Shown here piece after piece: positions 36,401-42,057 of a stretch of DNA of 64,000 nt. Source of the stretch: Salminus brasiliensis. Its lineage: Eukaryota > Chordata > Actinopteri > Characiformes > Bryconidae. The stretch lies in contig NC_132878.1 of assembly GCF_030463535.1 (NCBI RefSeq), positions 87,182,355-87,246,354 on the forward strand. The letters run 5' to 3'. The notes below the pieces were generated by a model that saw only the letters and a list, made by a program, of their open reading frames with translations, did no database searches and had not been told where the DNA came from. Within the stretch, counting starts at the first letter, position 1. Every line of letters begins with the position of its first letter. Position numbers and translations under genes: made by a program.

Positions 36401-38596
36401 GGTCATAGTGGGCTACTTATTATTGCATCCATTGGCTGATGCTTTCTTTTCTAGATGTTTAACACCTTATTTGAGTAATGTAGTGTTACTGGTTCTCGAA
36501 TTAGTCCTGATGGGGCCAATTTTGAGGCCAAAAATGCAAGGAAAAGGCCCAGAAGCAGTTTAACAGGCCTTTTTATAACCCTGTTATTTTTACTGATCTT
36601 CCTTTACGGTGGGCTCGTAAATAATTTGATGAGCACTGCTTTGATCAGCTGGTTTACAGCACTGCAACAGCTCAGACACAATTCTCATAGCACAGCTTTG
36701 TTTTTAGCACTGTAACAATTCTCTATAACGTTTGTAATTAATCCAGACTTTAACTGGATAGTGCTGATACCCTGTTTAGCCATGTGTGGTAGCTAGCTGA
36801 AGAGATGAGCAGTACAGCCTCTTTTTAAGTGGCTTTTGCGTTTTACCACATCACCAGCTTTAACTAGGACTATCAGGGCTTTCGTTGGTAGGCTGGGGGT
36901 ATGTACATTTCAGAGGTGTAGGTAAAATACGCCAAAACAGTTTTGGGGTTTGAGAATTGGCCTGTTTCACAGCTCTGTTTTGGTCAGGCTAGACTTTCTT
37001 TTTAGTGAAGACACAGTGTTCTAACTAATGATACATTTAACACATTCAGAACACGCTACTTTTACAGTGTTGACTGCTTTCTTTATATTATATTTGCTTA
37101 ACATGAGTGTAAATAAAAAATAATTCATGATCTCATGTAATATTCCATATTTGAAATAATTAAATGATCTCTTAATTAAGCCCCAATAGAGAAGCTTAAA
37201 GAACTACACTGCCCTGCCAGCAAAGGCCCATGCTGACTTTACTTCACGCTGCAAAGAGTAAACCAGTTCCGGGTCGCCAGCCAATAGGATTCGGCCACAA
37301 CAGAGAACTCCACCAATCAGCGCCTTCGTCGTTGCGGACACGGAGTGCATCCCTAAATAACTCCCTAGAAACTTGGGTTATGTATGAATATTGGGTTTGC
37401 TGGTAAAATAATGGAGCTATTTTGTCAAGAACACACACAAAAAAAGAAACACGATCAGATCTTATAGCTGAATAAAACGAGTTCCTTTGCTGAATGAATC
37501 GCCCAGGAGAAAGTTTCAGGGTTTCCTCCAGGTAGTAACGTTACTCAGCTGAATACCGACACTGACTATAACCACAAACAGACGACCTGTGGTGCACATT
37601 TACTGCCTGTATAATCCACGACGTGTAAAGCCTTGTTCACACTCTGCAAACACAGTCTTCCTTCATCCGGGTTGAGTTATGTTAGCTAACGTTAGCTAGC
37701 TAGCTGATTCTCTTCCTCGATAAATTGGCTTTAGCTTAGCAACTTCGCTCTTATACCATTAAATCCCACCACAAAGTCCCACCGCTTTTCCAGCTACAGA
37801 TCTAAACCGAAACACATGCAAACACATGTTTTAGACAATGCCTGAACCCCTGACCCAGTAACATGGGCAGCTAGCTAGCTAGCTAGCTAGCAGGCTGGCT
37901 AGCTATCTATCTAGCTCATGCCATGCATTTTGAGAAGCTCAGCTATCTAGTTGACTTATTGCAGGACGTTTTCATACAATAGTTAGTTAACCAGATAGGT
38001 AACGAAGCTAGCTAACTACCTAGAACTGTGGTTCCCAACCCTGGTCCCGGAGGACACACTGTCGTCCACATTTTAGTGTTTACCCTGTTCCCAATACACC
38101 TGATCCAGCTAATCAGGGCATTAATAAGCTCGTGTTGAGTTGAATATGGTGTGTTAGAGCTTGAAACCACAACAGTGTGTCCTCCAGAGCCTCTGATCTA
38201 GAACCTTGTAGGCTGTAGCTAGCTAAGTGCCTTAGTAAGACATCAGCCACAGTGCAGTATAGCGATGTTAGCCCGGTTAGCCGAACTGCATGGGGTTTAA
38301 AGAGGGCTGGCTGCAGCTAACTAGTCGGCACGGAAGCTCTTAAGACAGACAGAAATGATGTACAGTGCCTCAAGTGAATAACGAGCCAGATCATCAGTTT
38401 CTGAGCACGTTAAATTGCTGTTAAATCGCCCCAAGTCGTGGCATCCATCTAAACTCCTGGCTAGCGTACAACGCTAGCTCGCCACAGTAGAAGAAGTCGC
38501 TCCACCGGCTGAAGTGACCATCAGTGCGCCGCTACTCACCAGGAGTAAGGTAAAGTAGTGGAGTTCGTGGGCAGGCATAAATGAAGTTAATTTCAT
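16297..38596 (-). CDS. erp44: ERp44, endoplasmic reticulum resident protein 44 (complete, 11 coding exons)
   Basis: ERp44 is a PDI-family thioredoxin protein of the early secretory pathway. It captures clients and partners such as Ero1 and peroxiredoxin-4 through mixed disulfides in the ER-Golgi intermediate and cis-Golgi, then returns them to the ER through the KDEL receptor. Eleven GT-AG exons join to 1227 nt, 408 codons plus TGA (human 406): 38540-38596, 29143-29215, 28704-28743, 28015-28130, 26214-26398, 25285-25400, 23990-24164, 21753-21864, 19961-20102, 18056-18158 and 16297-16404. Residues 1-29 are a signal peptide, cleaved before EITSLD as in human. The active-site-like CRFS has Cys58. 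Cys92, the pair Cys189/Cys241 and the pair Cys301/Cys318 fall at the human precursor positions. The C-terminus is RDRDEL, the retrieval signal. Every intron phase was checked by joining, and the protein aligns with human throughout. Confidence 0.98.
16440..17160. repeat. Degenerate tandem repeat rich in AATCACA
   Basis: Recurring phrases TTTGTGTAGTTAATC, GATTAATCACATTATTTTGT and TTGATTAGCCACA are spaced roughly 50-60 nt apart throughout the last erp44 intron, giving an old, highly diverged array of 12 or more units. No coding. Confidence 0.7.
17161..18055 (-). other. erp44 last intron, remainder
   Basis: Mostly unique-looking intron DNA. The stretch 17440-17740 is GC-richer and open for 95 codons on plus, but the product has no recognisable motif. 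No repeat family was recognised. Confidence 0.4.
18056..18158 (-). CDS. erp44: erp44 coding exon 10
   Basis: This exon has 103 nt and encodes LPGKLKQFVLDLHSGKLHRE and then FHHGPDPTDSTPGQ, the end of the third thioredoxin domain with a His-rich segment before the regulatory tail. The acceptor is preceded by (TG)12-TTTTTC-TTTTTC, a CFTR-like arrangement. Skipping would shift the frame. Confidence 0.97.
18179..18202. repeat. (CA)12, i.e. (TG)12 upstream of erp44 exon 10 acceptor
   Basis: On the transcribed strand this is (TG)12, ending 20 nt before the exon. Between them are two TTTTTC runs and the acceptor TTTTCAG. Confidence 0.97.
18376..18483. promoter_or_regulatory. Candidate RFX X-box plus three CCAAT boxes in an erp44 intron
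   Basis: GACGCC-AT-GGTAAC at 18376-18389 fits the RFX X-box (GTNRCC-N-RGYAAC) with one mismatch. CCAAT at 18402-18406 and inverted ATTGG at 18451-18455 and 18479-18483 are NF-Y-type sites. X-box plus CCAAT is a known cooperative pairing. Function is inferred from motifs only. Confidence 0.3.
18540..19960 (-). other. erp44 intron between coding exons 10 and 9, remainder
   Basis: AT-rich intron DNA with a small (GT)(TA) run near 19750-19777 and an A-rich stretch at 19335-19365. No gene or recognised element. Confidence 0.4.
19961..20102 (-). CDS. erp44: erp44 coding exon 9
   Basis: This exon has 142 nt and encodes SINFLHADCDKFRHPLLHIQ and then KTPADCPVIAIDSFRHMYVF to PEFRDL. Cys301 and Cys318 form the second structural disulfide in human ERp44. 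The donor is TGC|gtaagt and the acceptor is cactcttag. Confidence 0.97.
20103..20890 (-). other. erp44 intron between coding exons 9 and 8, first part
   Basis: Intron DNA with no repeat or coding signal that I recognise. Confidence 0.4.
20915..21175. mobile_element. DNA transposon fragment with CCTGTTTACACCTG end
   Basis: It begins GGACCCTGTTTACACCTGAT and contains CAGACTGAAATCTGATCACT and CTCAGACCAGCTCCTGAAGT, ending near GAGTGACCAGGTG. A related element on the opposite strand is at about 50890-51250 and 52185-52240, where ATGACCAGGTGTAAACAGG marks its end. It is probably a Harbinger- or hAT-type non-autonomous element. Confidence 0.5.
21320..21430. mobile_element. Family A MITE fragment
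   Basis: TATTGGCACCATGCCTAATG, GGGTATAAAGCC and GAGCTGTGGAGCAGTGG-like text (AAGCTGTGGAGCAGTGG) match the copy at 1-345. Confidence 0.65.
21753..21864 (-). CDS. erp44: erp44 coding exon 8
   Basis: This exon has 112 nt and encodes ELTEEGIPFLILFHQKDDTD and then SLEKFQHEVARQLISEK plus the first base of Gly292. The acceptor is gttttgtag and the donor is AGG|gtgtgt. Confidence 0.96.
22075..22350. mobile_element. Family A MITE, opposite orientation
   Basis: CACACCTGGCATTAGACATG, GTGCCAATAGG, GAGTCCTATTCTATTGGCAA and CTACAGGGACTAGGCAAGCT are followed by the terminus GGGAGTCCACAAACAGTTGG ACATATAG. This is the reverse complement of the copy at 1-345, with the other end preserved. Confidence 0.65.
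22440..22925. mobile_element. Tc1/mariner-like element, 5' part
   Basis: A non-coding leader (TTAGGACACCCCTTGAAAAC, CCCCAACTAATCACAAACAA) is followed by AAAAAGCTCTCTGATGCCTT and CAGAAAGATCTATGCAGAAT, which resembles the leader and first transposase codons (KLSDAFRKIYAE) of a Tc1-type element. It is cut off by a (TA)n microsatellite. Family judged by resemblance. Confidence 0.4.
22944..23021. repeat. (TA)n microsatellite
   Basis: About 39 uninterrupted TA units in an erp44 intron. Confidence 0.97.
23330..23600. repeat. AT-rich low-complexity region with (AAT)n
   Basis: Composed of AATAAT, TTAATAAT and AAGATTAAT phrases, with almost no G or C. It has no gene content. Confidence 0.8.
23962..23980 (+). 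repeat. G-run next to erp44 exon 7 donor
   Basis: G8-A-G10 on the plus strand; C-rich in the erp44 transcript and only 9-10 nt from the 5' splice site at 23989. Confidence 0.95.
23990..24164 (-). CDS. erp44: erp44 coding exon 7
   Basis: This exon has 175 nt and encodes EVSKPERFSGDNVIYKPIGE ... QDKCVPLVREITFENGE, with Cys241. The donor is GAG|gtacag, followed 4-5 nt later by an 18-nt C-rich run in the transcript (G-run at 23962-23980 on the plus strand). Confidence 0.97.
24165..25284 (-). other. erp44 intron between coding exons 7 and 6
   Basis: Intron DNA. At 24440-24580 it holds a diverged copy of the repeat seen at 14130-14360. Two similar phrases, TAAATGATTAACATTAGATC (24945) and its inverted partner GATCCAATGTTAATCATTTA (25110), together with GTTGGATCAAAT/ATTTGATCCAAC, form a palindromic element of about 190 nt at 24940-25135. 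Confidence 0.5.
25285..25400 (-). CDS. erp44: erp44 coding exon 6
   Basis: This exon has 116 nt and encodes RSKRTIIGYFEQKNSDNYHT and then YEKVANILRDDCVFMAAF plus two bases of Gly196. Cys189 pairs with Cys241 in the human structure. The acceptor is ctctctcag before AGG and the donor is TGG|gtaaga. Confidence 0.96.
25765..26022. mobile_element. Family A MITE with both termini
   Basis: It starts at GCACTATATGTCCAAATGTT and GTGGACACCC and ends AGGTGTCCCAATACTTTTGT CCATAG. The interior includes CATCCTGACCTCAATC and TCGCTGGACAGTAGAG. The central part seen in the copy at 1-345 is deleted. It is in the erp44 intron before coding exon 6. Confidence 0.7.
26112..26163. repeat. (GT)18(TA)8 microsatellite
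   Basis: On the erp44 transcript this is (TA)n followed by (CA)18, starting about 50 nt downstream of the donor of coding exon 5. Confidence 0.95.
26214..26398 (-). CDS. erp44: erp44 coding exon 5
   Basis: This exon has 185 nt and encodes DIAQRYRISKYPTLKLFRNG and then MMMKREYRGQRSVTAIADFI onward to KVD, nearly identical to human. It includes the cis-Pro region of the thioredoxin fold (KYPTLKLF). It contains an internal CAGTAAGTAT, a strong donor-like sequence in ISKYP that is evidently not used, since the frame continues. About 65 nt downstream, in transcription order, are (TA)n and (CA)18. Confidence 0.97.
26477..26515. repeat. (ACT)n(AAT)n microsatellite
   Basis: Seven ACT units run into five AAT units in an erp44 intron. 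Confidence 0.9.
26915..27025. mobile_element. Family A MITE fragment
   Basis: CACCATATGTTCAAATGTTT and GTGGACATGC at one end, then TATTGCAAATAAGACTCTCT and GGAACAGATGA, match the terminal part of family A. Confidence 0.55.
27140..27246. repeat. Short tandem repeat GAAGGGTAATGGT
   Basis: Irregular repeats of GGTAATGGTGAAGGGTAGTG, about seven units, in an erp44 intron. It directly follows text like the 3' part of a tRNA-derived SINE (GGGTCTTGCTCAGGGACCCA). Confidence 0.8.
27773..27869. repeat. (CT)n(CA)32 microsatellite
   Basis: A CT/CCCT tract joins about 32 CA units. Both-strand frames through it are low-complexity artefacts. Confidence 0.95.
28015..28130 (-). CDS. erp44: erp44 coding exon 4: CRFS active site
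   Basis: This exon has 116 nt and encodes the rest of Trp57 and then CRFSQMLHPIFEEA...VVFARVDCDQH. Cys58 of CRFS is the client-binding residue; having one Cys instead of CxxC is the ERp44 hallmark. Cys92 lies in VDC. The acceptor is unusual: (GT)13 followed directly by TTAG, with almost no pyrimidine tract. Skipping would shift the frame. Confidence 0.96.
28135..28160. repeat. (AC)13, i.e. (GT)13 abutting erp44 exon 4 acceptor
   Basis: In the transcript (GU)13 is followed by UUAG and then the exon. It occupies the place of the polypyrimidine tract. Confidence 0.97.
28165..28703 (-). other. erp44 intron between coding exons 4 and 3
   Basis: Intron DNA with no recognised repeat or coding content. 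Confidence 0.4.
28704..28743 (-). CDS. erp44: erp44 coding exon 3 (40-nt micro-exon)
   Basis: Only 40 nt, encoding NAGVALVNFYAD with split codons at both ends (Asn44 and Trp57). It supplies the beta-strand leading to the active site. The acceptor is ccttccacag and the donor is CTG|gtgagt. Confidence 0.95.
29143..29215 (-). CDS. erp44: erp44 coding exon 2
   Basis: This exon has 73 nt, 24 codons plus one base. It encodes VTGLYTPVRAEITSLDAGNI and then DDIL. It contains the signal-peptidase site (PVRA before EITSLD) and the start of the first thioredoxin domain. The acceptor is cttggcag and the donor is TTA|gtaagt. It is separated from exon 1 by 9.3 kb. Confidence 0.95.
29216..30890 (-). other. 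erp44 intron 1, 3' part
   Basis: Intron DNA. The stretch 30370-30890 is GC-richer and has a long plus frame, but its tail is coded by the 14-bp tandem array that follows and the rest has no recognisable domain. It may be part of an old retroelement. Confidence 0.35.
30893..31057. repeat. 14-bp tandem array AGAGAGATCAGCCC
   Basis: About twelve near-perfect copies of AGAGAGATCAGCCC. Because 14 is not a multiple of 3, all frames read a 14-residue period (ERSAQRDQPREISP), which explains the 231-codon open frame. Each unit contains a GATC site. Confidence 0.95.
31670..32110 (+). mobile_element. Non-LTR retrotransposon (LINE) 3' end
   Basis: GAGCATCCATGCCGTCACTG CACGGTTCTGCAATAGCTTT GTCCC would translate as SIHAVTARFCNSFVP, close to the end of fish LINE ORFs (SIRARTARF-NSF). 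It is followed by a 3' UTR with CTGTACTGTATTGTTTTTGT and ending AAAGGACAATAAAAGCCTCT TGACTTGAC, a typical short-repeat tail (CTTGA)n. Only the 3' end is present. Confidence 0.6.
32760..33240. pseudogene. Decayed Tc1-type transposon fragment
   Basis: GTGTTGTTAACGGGAGAAAG, GGAATGCCAAGCTTCATGTA, GGGCAGGGTCCTGTAGATCC and TCTCGACTTCAACCCCATCA are characteristic of a Tc1-type element; the last phrase encodes SDFNPI, the DLNPIE region that contains the final catalytic acidic residue. No open transposase frame remains. Confidence 0.5.
33430..33494. repeat. (CA)n microsatellite
   Basis: About 32 CA units in erp44 intron 1; the reverse frame reads only Cys-Val. Confidence 0.97.
34240..35090. repeat. 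Interspersed repeat, related to 52240-52700
   Basis: Both regions share CAT(T/C)CTGGAGCATTTCT-type text (TCTGGAGCATTTCTATTGGT at 34435; TCTGGAGCATTTCTGTTGGT at 52577) and GTAGG(A/G)GGAG(T/C)CCAGGAGCAA followed by GACCAATGCT or GACCAATTCT. The family is unnamed here and non-coding. Confidence 0.5.
35091..37240 (-). other. erp44 intron 1, middle
   Basis: Intron DNA with a small (ACAT)n at about 36032-36050. The frame at 36300-36563 has no recognised domain. No other element was identified. Confidence 0.35.
37281..37318. promoter_or_regulatory. ERSE-like element and second CCAAT box in erp44 intron 1
   Basis: CCAAT-N9-CCACA at 37281-37299 differs by one base from the ER stress response element CCAAT-N9-CCACG bound by NF-Y and ATF6. 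A second CCAAT is at 37313-37317. It lies 1.2 kb inside erp44, whose product is an ER protein. Function is inferred from the motif only. Confidence 0.3.
37869..37891. repeat. (AGCT)n microsatellite
   Basis: Five to six AGCT units; the neighbourhood 37680-37930 and 38010-38030 is rich in TTAGCTAGCTA phrases. Confidence 0.9.
38030..38205. mobile_element. Palindromic MITE
   Basis: The left end GGTTCCCAACCCTGGTCCCG GAGGACACACTGT and right end ACAGTGTGTCCTCCAGAGCC are complementary. Between them are ATTTTAGTGTTTACCCTGTT and CACCTGATCCAGCTAATCAG. This is a fish repeat family I recognise, with no coding capacity. It is 300 bp from erp44 exon 1. Confidence 0.6.
38540..38596 (-). CDS. erp44: erp44 coding exon 1: start and signal peptide core
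   Basis: This exon has 19 codons, MKLTSFMPAHELHYFTLLL, ending at the donor CTG|gtgagt. The ATG has A at -3 (TACGATGA). It was chosen because it gives a signal peptide of human-like length and a total of 408 residues. The frame stays open upstream to another ATG at 38747-38749, which would add 51 residues and bury the signal peptide. A second in-frame Met is at position 7. Confidence 0.88.
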
Positions 38597-38747
38597 CGTA
38601 CAGTGGAGCTGATTGAGGTTATGATGTTGCTGAATGTCTTCCCAGTCTCTCGACACCACCTCCTCTCCTCTGCTGCAAGGAAACGGCGGACGGTTCGTAG
38701 AGCTGACTTCGGCACCGAGAGTGAACTCCGGCTGCGCGAGGGTGAAC

Positions 38748-38764
38748 ATGGGAAGTGTAGTCCG
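38748..38764 (-). promoter_or_regulatory. ZNF143 (Staf)/THAP11 binding site, minus orientation
   Basis: On the minus strand this reads GGACTACACTTCCCATG, one base off the ACTACAATTCCCA core. It points toward erp44, opposite to the site at 38802. It also overlaps the upstream in-frame ATG of erp44, which argues against that ATG being used. Confidence 0.5.
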
Positions 38765-38801
38765 TTAAGAAATGTTTCTGAGTCGACGAGGAACGAGTGA
38801 A

Positions 38802-38821
38802 ACTACAATTCCCAGACGGCC
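38802..38821 (+). promoter_or_regulatory. ZNF143 (Staf)/THAP11 binding site, plus orientation
   Basis: ACTACAATTCCCAGACGGCC fits the long ZNF143 consensus, which starts ACTACAATTCCCA. It lies within the putative erp44/invs promoter. Confidence 0.65.
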
Positions 38822-38869
38822 CCGCGGCCCGGAGCACATAGTTATACGGTAGTTGTAGTTTTTGTTTTT

Positions 38870-39061
38870 AACATGCAAGTCTCCAGATGTGTTTTTAGGG
38901 AGAAGGAAAGTTTAGGAACGTATTGTTTGCATGCAGCGCTTTTCCAGAGCTTATAGAAAACTGTTAAGACAGCGGAGACCCAGCGATTCTTACACAGTGC
39001 GCTGAAGGATGTGTGAAGTCCGATGGACGTAAATAAAGGACTGGATTGCATCTTGAATTAG
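38870..39061 (+). other. invs: Putative non-coding exon 1 of invs
   Basis: A strong donor, AATTAG|gtaagt, follows 39061 at the right distance from the shared promoter; the 5' end is not defined. The exon has no start in frame with inversin, because exon 2 has a TGA in that frame before its ATG. Two short upstream ORFs are present: 39009-39032, MCEVRWT (ATG TGT ... TAA), and 39023-39061, MDVNKGLDCILN, whose TAG ends on the last base of the exon. Confidence 0.45.
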
Positions 39062-39329
39062 GTAAGTTGCATCACCGCCCAGGGAGTTATTCACTTTTTC
39101 GAGACGAACTTTCAGTTGACTTCTTTCCTGACTTGTACAGGGAAGTCCACAGTATAGTTTTTAAGGTTGTTAAAAGTGGCTGGTGTATTTCTTAGAGTCT
39201 GTGTGTTTACACAGCTATCCGTTATCAGGCATTGTACAAGGCTACTGATTGACGTTACCTACCCTGTGCAGTGATTCGCAGTGGACTGCATAACATCAGA
39301 TGTGATGGTACATAGATATCTAACAGTTA

Positions 39330-40800
39330 GACCATAGAGATTAATATCAGGTCGTAGATTTCAACTGTAGGTTTACTGGGTCTGATCAGTGGGAGACATT
39401 GGGCACCTATGGGACAGTATGCTGGGACCCATGTCATAGGCCCTGGATGCTGAAGTCATTTCTATATTAAAGTTCACACTGATCTTTAGTTTTCTCATTT
39501 ACTGAGCACATCCTTTTGCTTATTTCAAAAAATAAATAAATAAATATTGTAGCAAGCTTGAGCTGACTGATGGCCCAGGCTGGGGATATCCACTCTAACT
39601 GAACCATAGAAAGTCATAATAATGAGCACAATAATAAGCTTGGATACATGATGGGACTGACGCAGCATCATTATTAACACCAAGCTAGACAGTAGTAGAT
39701 ATATAAGGTGTATATATATATTTTATATATAAAAAGGTACACACAGACACCCAGAGCAGTGGGCAGCCAACTCCAGCGCCCAGGGAGCAGAGAGGGTAAA
39801 GGGCCTTGCTCAAGGGCCCAACAGTGGCAGCTTGCCAAGCCCGGGAATCGAACCCACAACCCTGTTATCGATATCCTGGCGCTCTAACCGCTGAGCCACC
39901 ACTGCCCGCTATATATATATAAATATATAAATAAATATGATGTAGGTGATCTTGTTTAACATCATACAAGTGGGTTTTAACCCTAGTCGTGTTGTCGTGT
40001 CTGATCAGTAGGATACATTTGGCACCTGTGGGACGGTGTGTTGGGACCCATGTCATAGGCCCTAAATGCCAAAGCCATTTCTACAATAAAGTTCCCACTA
40101 AACCTTACATTTCTGATTTAGAGAGTATATCCAGTTTTAGAAAAAGTACACAAGCAGGTTTTAGCTGATAGTTTTTGCTGATTTAGCTGAACCCCAGAAA
40201 GTGAAGAAAGAAATGAGCTAAGATAGTAATAATGAGCATTATAATGAGATATGAGATGAGACTGATAGCATAGATAGCAGTAGATAGTTGTCAATAATGT
40301 TGATTAATATTGTTCAAGTTGTAGATTTTAACCATAGTTCTTTTATGTCTGATCAGCAGGAGACATTTGGCACCCTTGGGACAGTATGCTGGGAGCCATG
40401 CCATAGGCCCTGGATGCTCATATGTATATTAAAGATTCCCACTAAACCTTACCTTTTTGATTTACTGAGCACATCCCAAGCTAGATATTAGTAGATGAAT
40501 AACGTGTAGATGATATTGTTTAACATCATACAAGTTGTAGATTCTAACCTTAGTGGTGTTGTCATGTCTGATCAGAAGGGTACATTTGGCACTCGTGGGA
40601 CAGTGTGTTGGGACCCATGTCATAGGCCCTGCATTCTAAAGCCATTTCCCACTTTTCACACTGATTTATGGGTATATGCAGTTTTTGAAAGATTTCATGA
40701 GTAAGTTTTAGCTGATATTTTTAGCTCTGACTGCACCACCAGTTCCACTGTAACTGAACCCCAGAAAGTCGTAATAATGATCATTATAATGAGCTTGGAT
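39330..40800. repeat. Four diverged direct repeats in invs intron 1
   Basis: A core of about 90 bp recurs four times with TCTGATCAG at 39381, 40000, 40348 and 40567, followed each time by GGCAC(C/T)..GGGACAGTATGCTG or similar and CATGTCATAGGCCCTGGATG. Wider flanks (AACATCATACAAGT...GTAGATTTTAAC; GAACCCCAGAAAGT) repeat too. A SINE at 39736-39909 splits the first interval. It is a long-period, partly deleted tandem array. Confidence 0.8.
39736..39909 (-). mobile_element. tRNA-derived SINE
   Basis: On the minus strand it starts GGGCAGTGGTGGCTCAGCGG TTAGAGC (A-box region) and has the B box GGTTCGATTCC at 39844-39854. The tail region contains GGGCCCTTGAGCAAGGCCC. It sits inside an AT dinucleotide run. 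Related copies: 57430-57680 (plus) and 45385-45565 (minus). Confidence 0.75.
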
Positions 40801-42005
40801 ACAGTGCTGTGAAAAAGAATTTGCCCCAATTTTCTATCTTTGCATATTTGTCACATTTAGATGTTTCAGATTATGAAAATTATTTTAATACTTAAATAAT
40901 AAATAATTATTTTAATTATTTTAATATAATCAAGGCAACATGAGTCAACTTACATTGCAGCTTTTAAATGACCATTTCAGTTATTGAAGAATAGATTCAT
41001 TTACACCTGTATAACCTGTGTGACCCCTAAACCATGTTTGCCACCCTTGGCAGTAACAACTGCAACCAAAGATTTGCAATAGCTTGCAACTACATTTACA
41101 TTTAAGGCATTTAGCAGACGCTCCTATCCAGAGCGACTCACAAAAATGCTTCGCTGTTTACTCAGAAAGTACCCGTAGCTGGTTTGTATAGACTAGGATC
41201 CAAAAGAGACCCTCAAGCTAGATGCTGCCAAATACAAAAGTCAGTATGGATACCTAAATAAACAATACTGCACATACTAAGATCAGTGCTGATTTAAGGA
41301 CTCTTGACAGAGATGGTCTTCAGTCTGCCTTTGAAGACAGCAAGTGACTCCGCCAATCAGACACCCAGGGGAAGTTTGTTCTTCGCTGGCAGGACAGAAA
41401 ACAAGTCTGGATGCTTCTTGGTGTTTCTTGGGTCTTAAATGATGGTGGGTCGAGACAAGCCATACCTGAAGCTCAAAGGGCTACAGGGGTACAGAGCGGG
41501 TTTTGACCATTGCCATCAAGTACGGAGGGGCTGGTCCTTTCTTGGCTTTGTAGGCCATTGTCAGCGTCTAGACGAGTAACGTGGCTGGACTTAAGAACAT
41601 TGAAGACCAGTCGTGGCGCCGCATTCTAGGTCTGATAGTACGCATAGCAAGTAATGAGAGACTGAAGAAGAAGCTGGGGGGTCTTTCTAAAGAGAAAAGG
41701 TTGAACTCTCTGTATGTTATAAAGACGAAATCAGCGTGCATGAGTCTGGTTTGCAACATGAGTCTAGAACAATAGACTGGTCATCTGCAGCTACACCAAG
41801 GCTTTGTACTTCTGCAGTGAGGCCTGCAGGTCTTTAGATGTTTGTCCGGGTCCTTTTGTGACCTCCAGGATGAGTCATTGATGGGCTATTGGTAAACGTT
41901 TGGTTGGCTGGCCCTTTCTGGGAAGGTTCACCACTGGTCTGAAACCTGCCACTTATAAATATGTGGGAAAATAGGGAAAGGGCAAATACTTTTGCACAGC
42001 ACTGC
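40801..42005. mobile_element. TIR DNA transposon with a nested retroelement
   Basis: The left end ACAGTGCTGTGAAAAAGAAT TTGCCCC and right end GGGCAAATACTTTTGCACAG CACTG are inverted repeats of the fish mariner-type pattern. About 41093-41760 is a nested insertion that begins ACATTTAAGGCATTTAGCAG ACGCTCCTATCCAGAGCGAC, the tail sequence also seen at the end of the SINE at 44113. The right half (CAGGTCTTTAGATGTTTGTC, GGGAAGGTTCACCACTGGTC) is decayed transposase sequence. Comparison with the unfilled repeat copy near 40245 (GATATGAGATGAGACTG) supports insertion at a TA. Confidence 0.65.
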
Positions 42006-42057
42006 ATATGAGGCTGCTTATTCAGCATTACATGACTGGATCAGAACACCCAGCGTA

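Larger units (their letters stand above)
38597..38900. promoter_or_regulatory. Shared bidirectional promoter of erp44 and invs
   Basis: erp44 reads left from 38596 and the putative first invs exon reads right and ends at 39061, so the two start regions are a few hundred bp apart. The interval is GC-rich with CpGs (GGACGGTTCGTAGAGCTGAC, GGCCCCGCGGCCCGGAG) and has no TATA box. It carries two divergent ZNF143/THAP11-type sites, listed separately. A shared TATA-less promoter is the simplest reading. Confidence 0.6.

Noticed and set aside
38474..38749. 91-codon minus frame as a separate gene
   Set aside because: It is erp44 exon 1 plus translated leader and intron read-through past the gtgagt donor.
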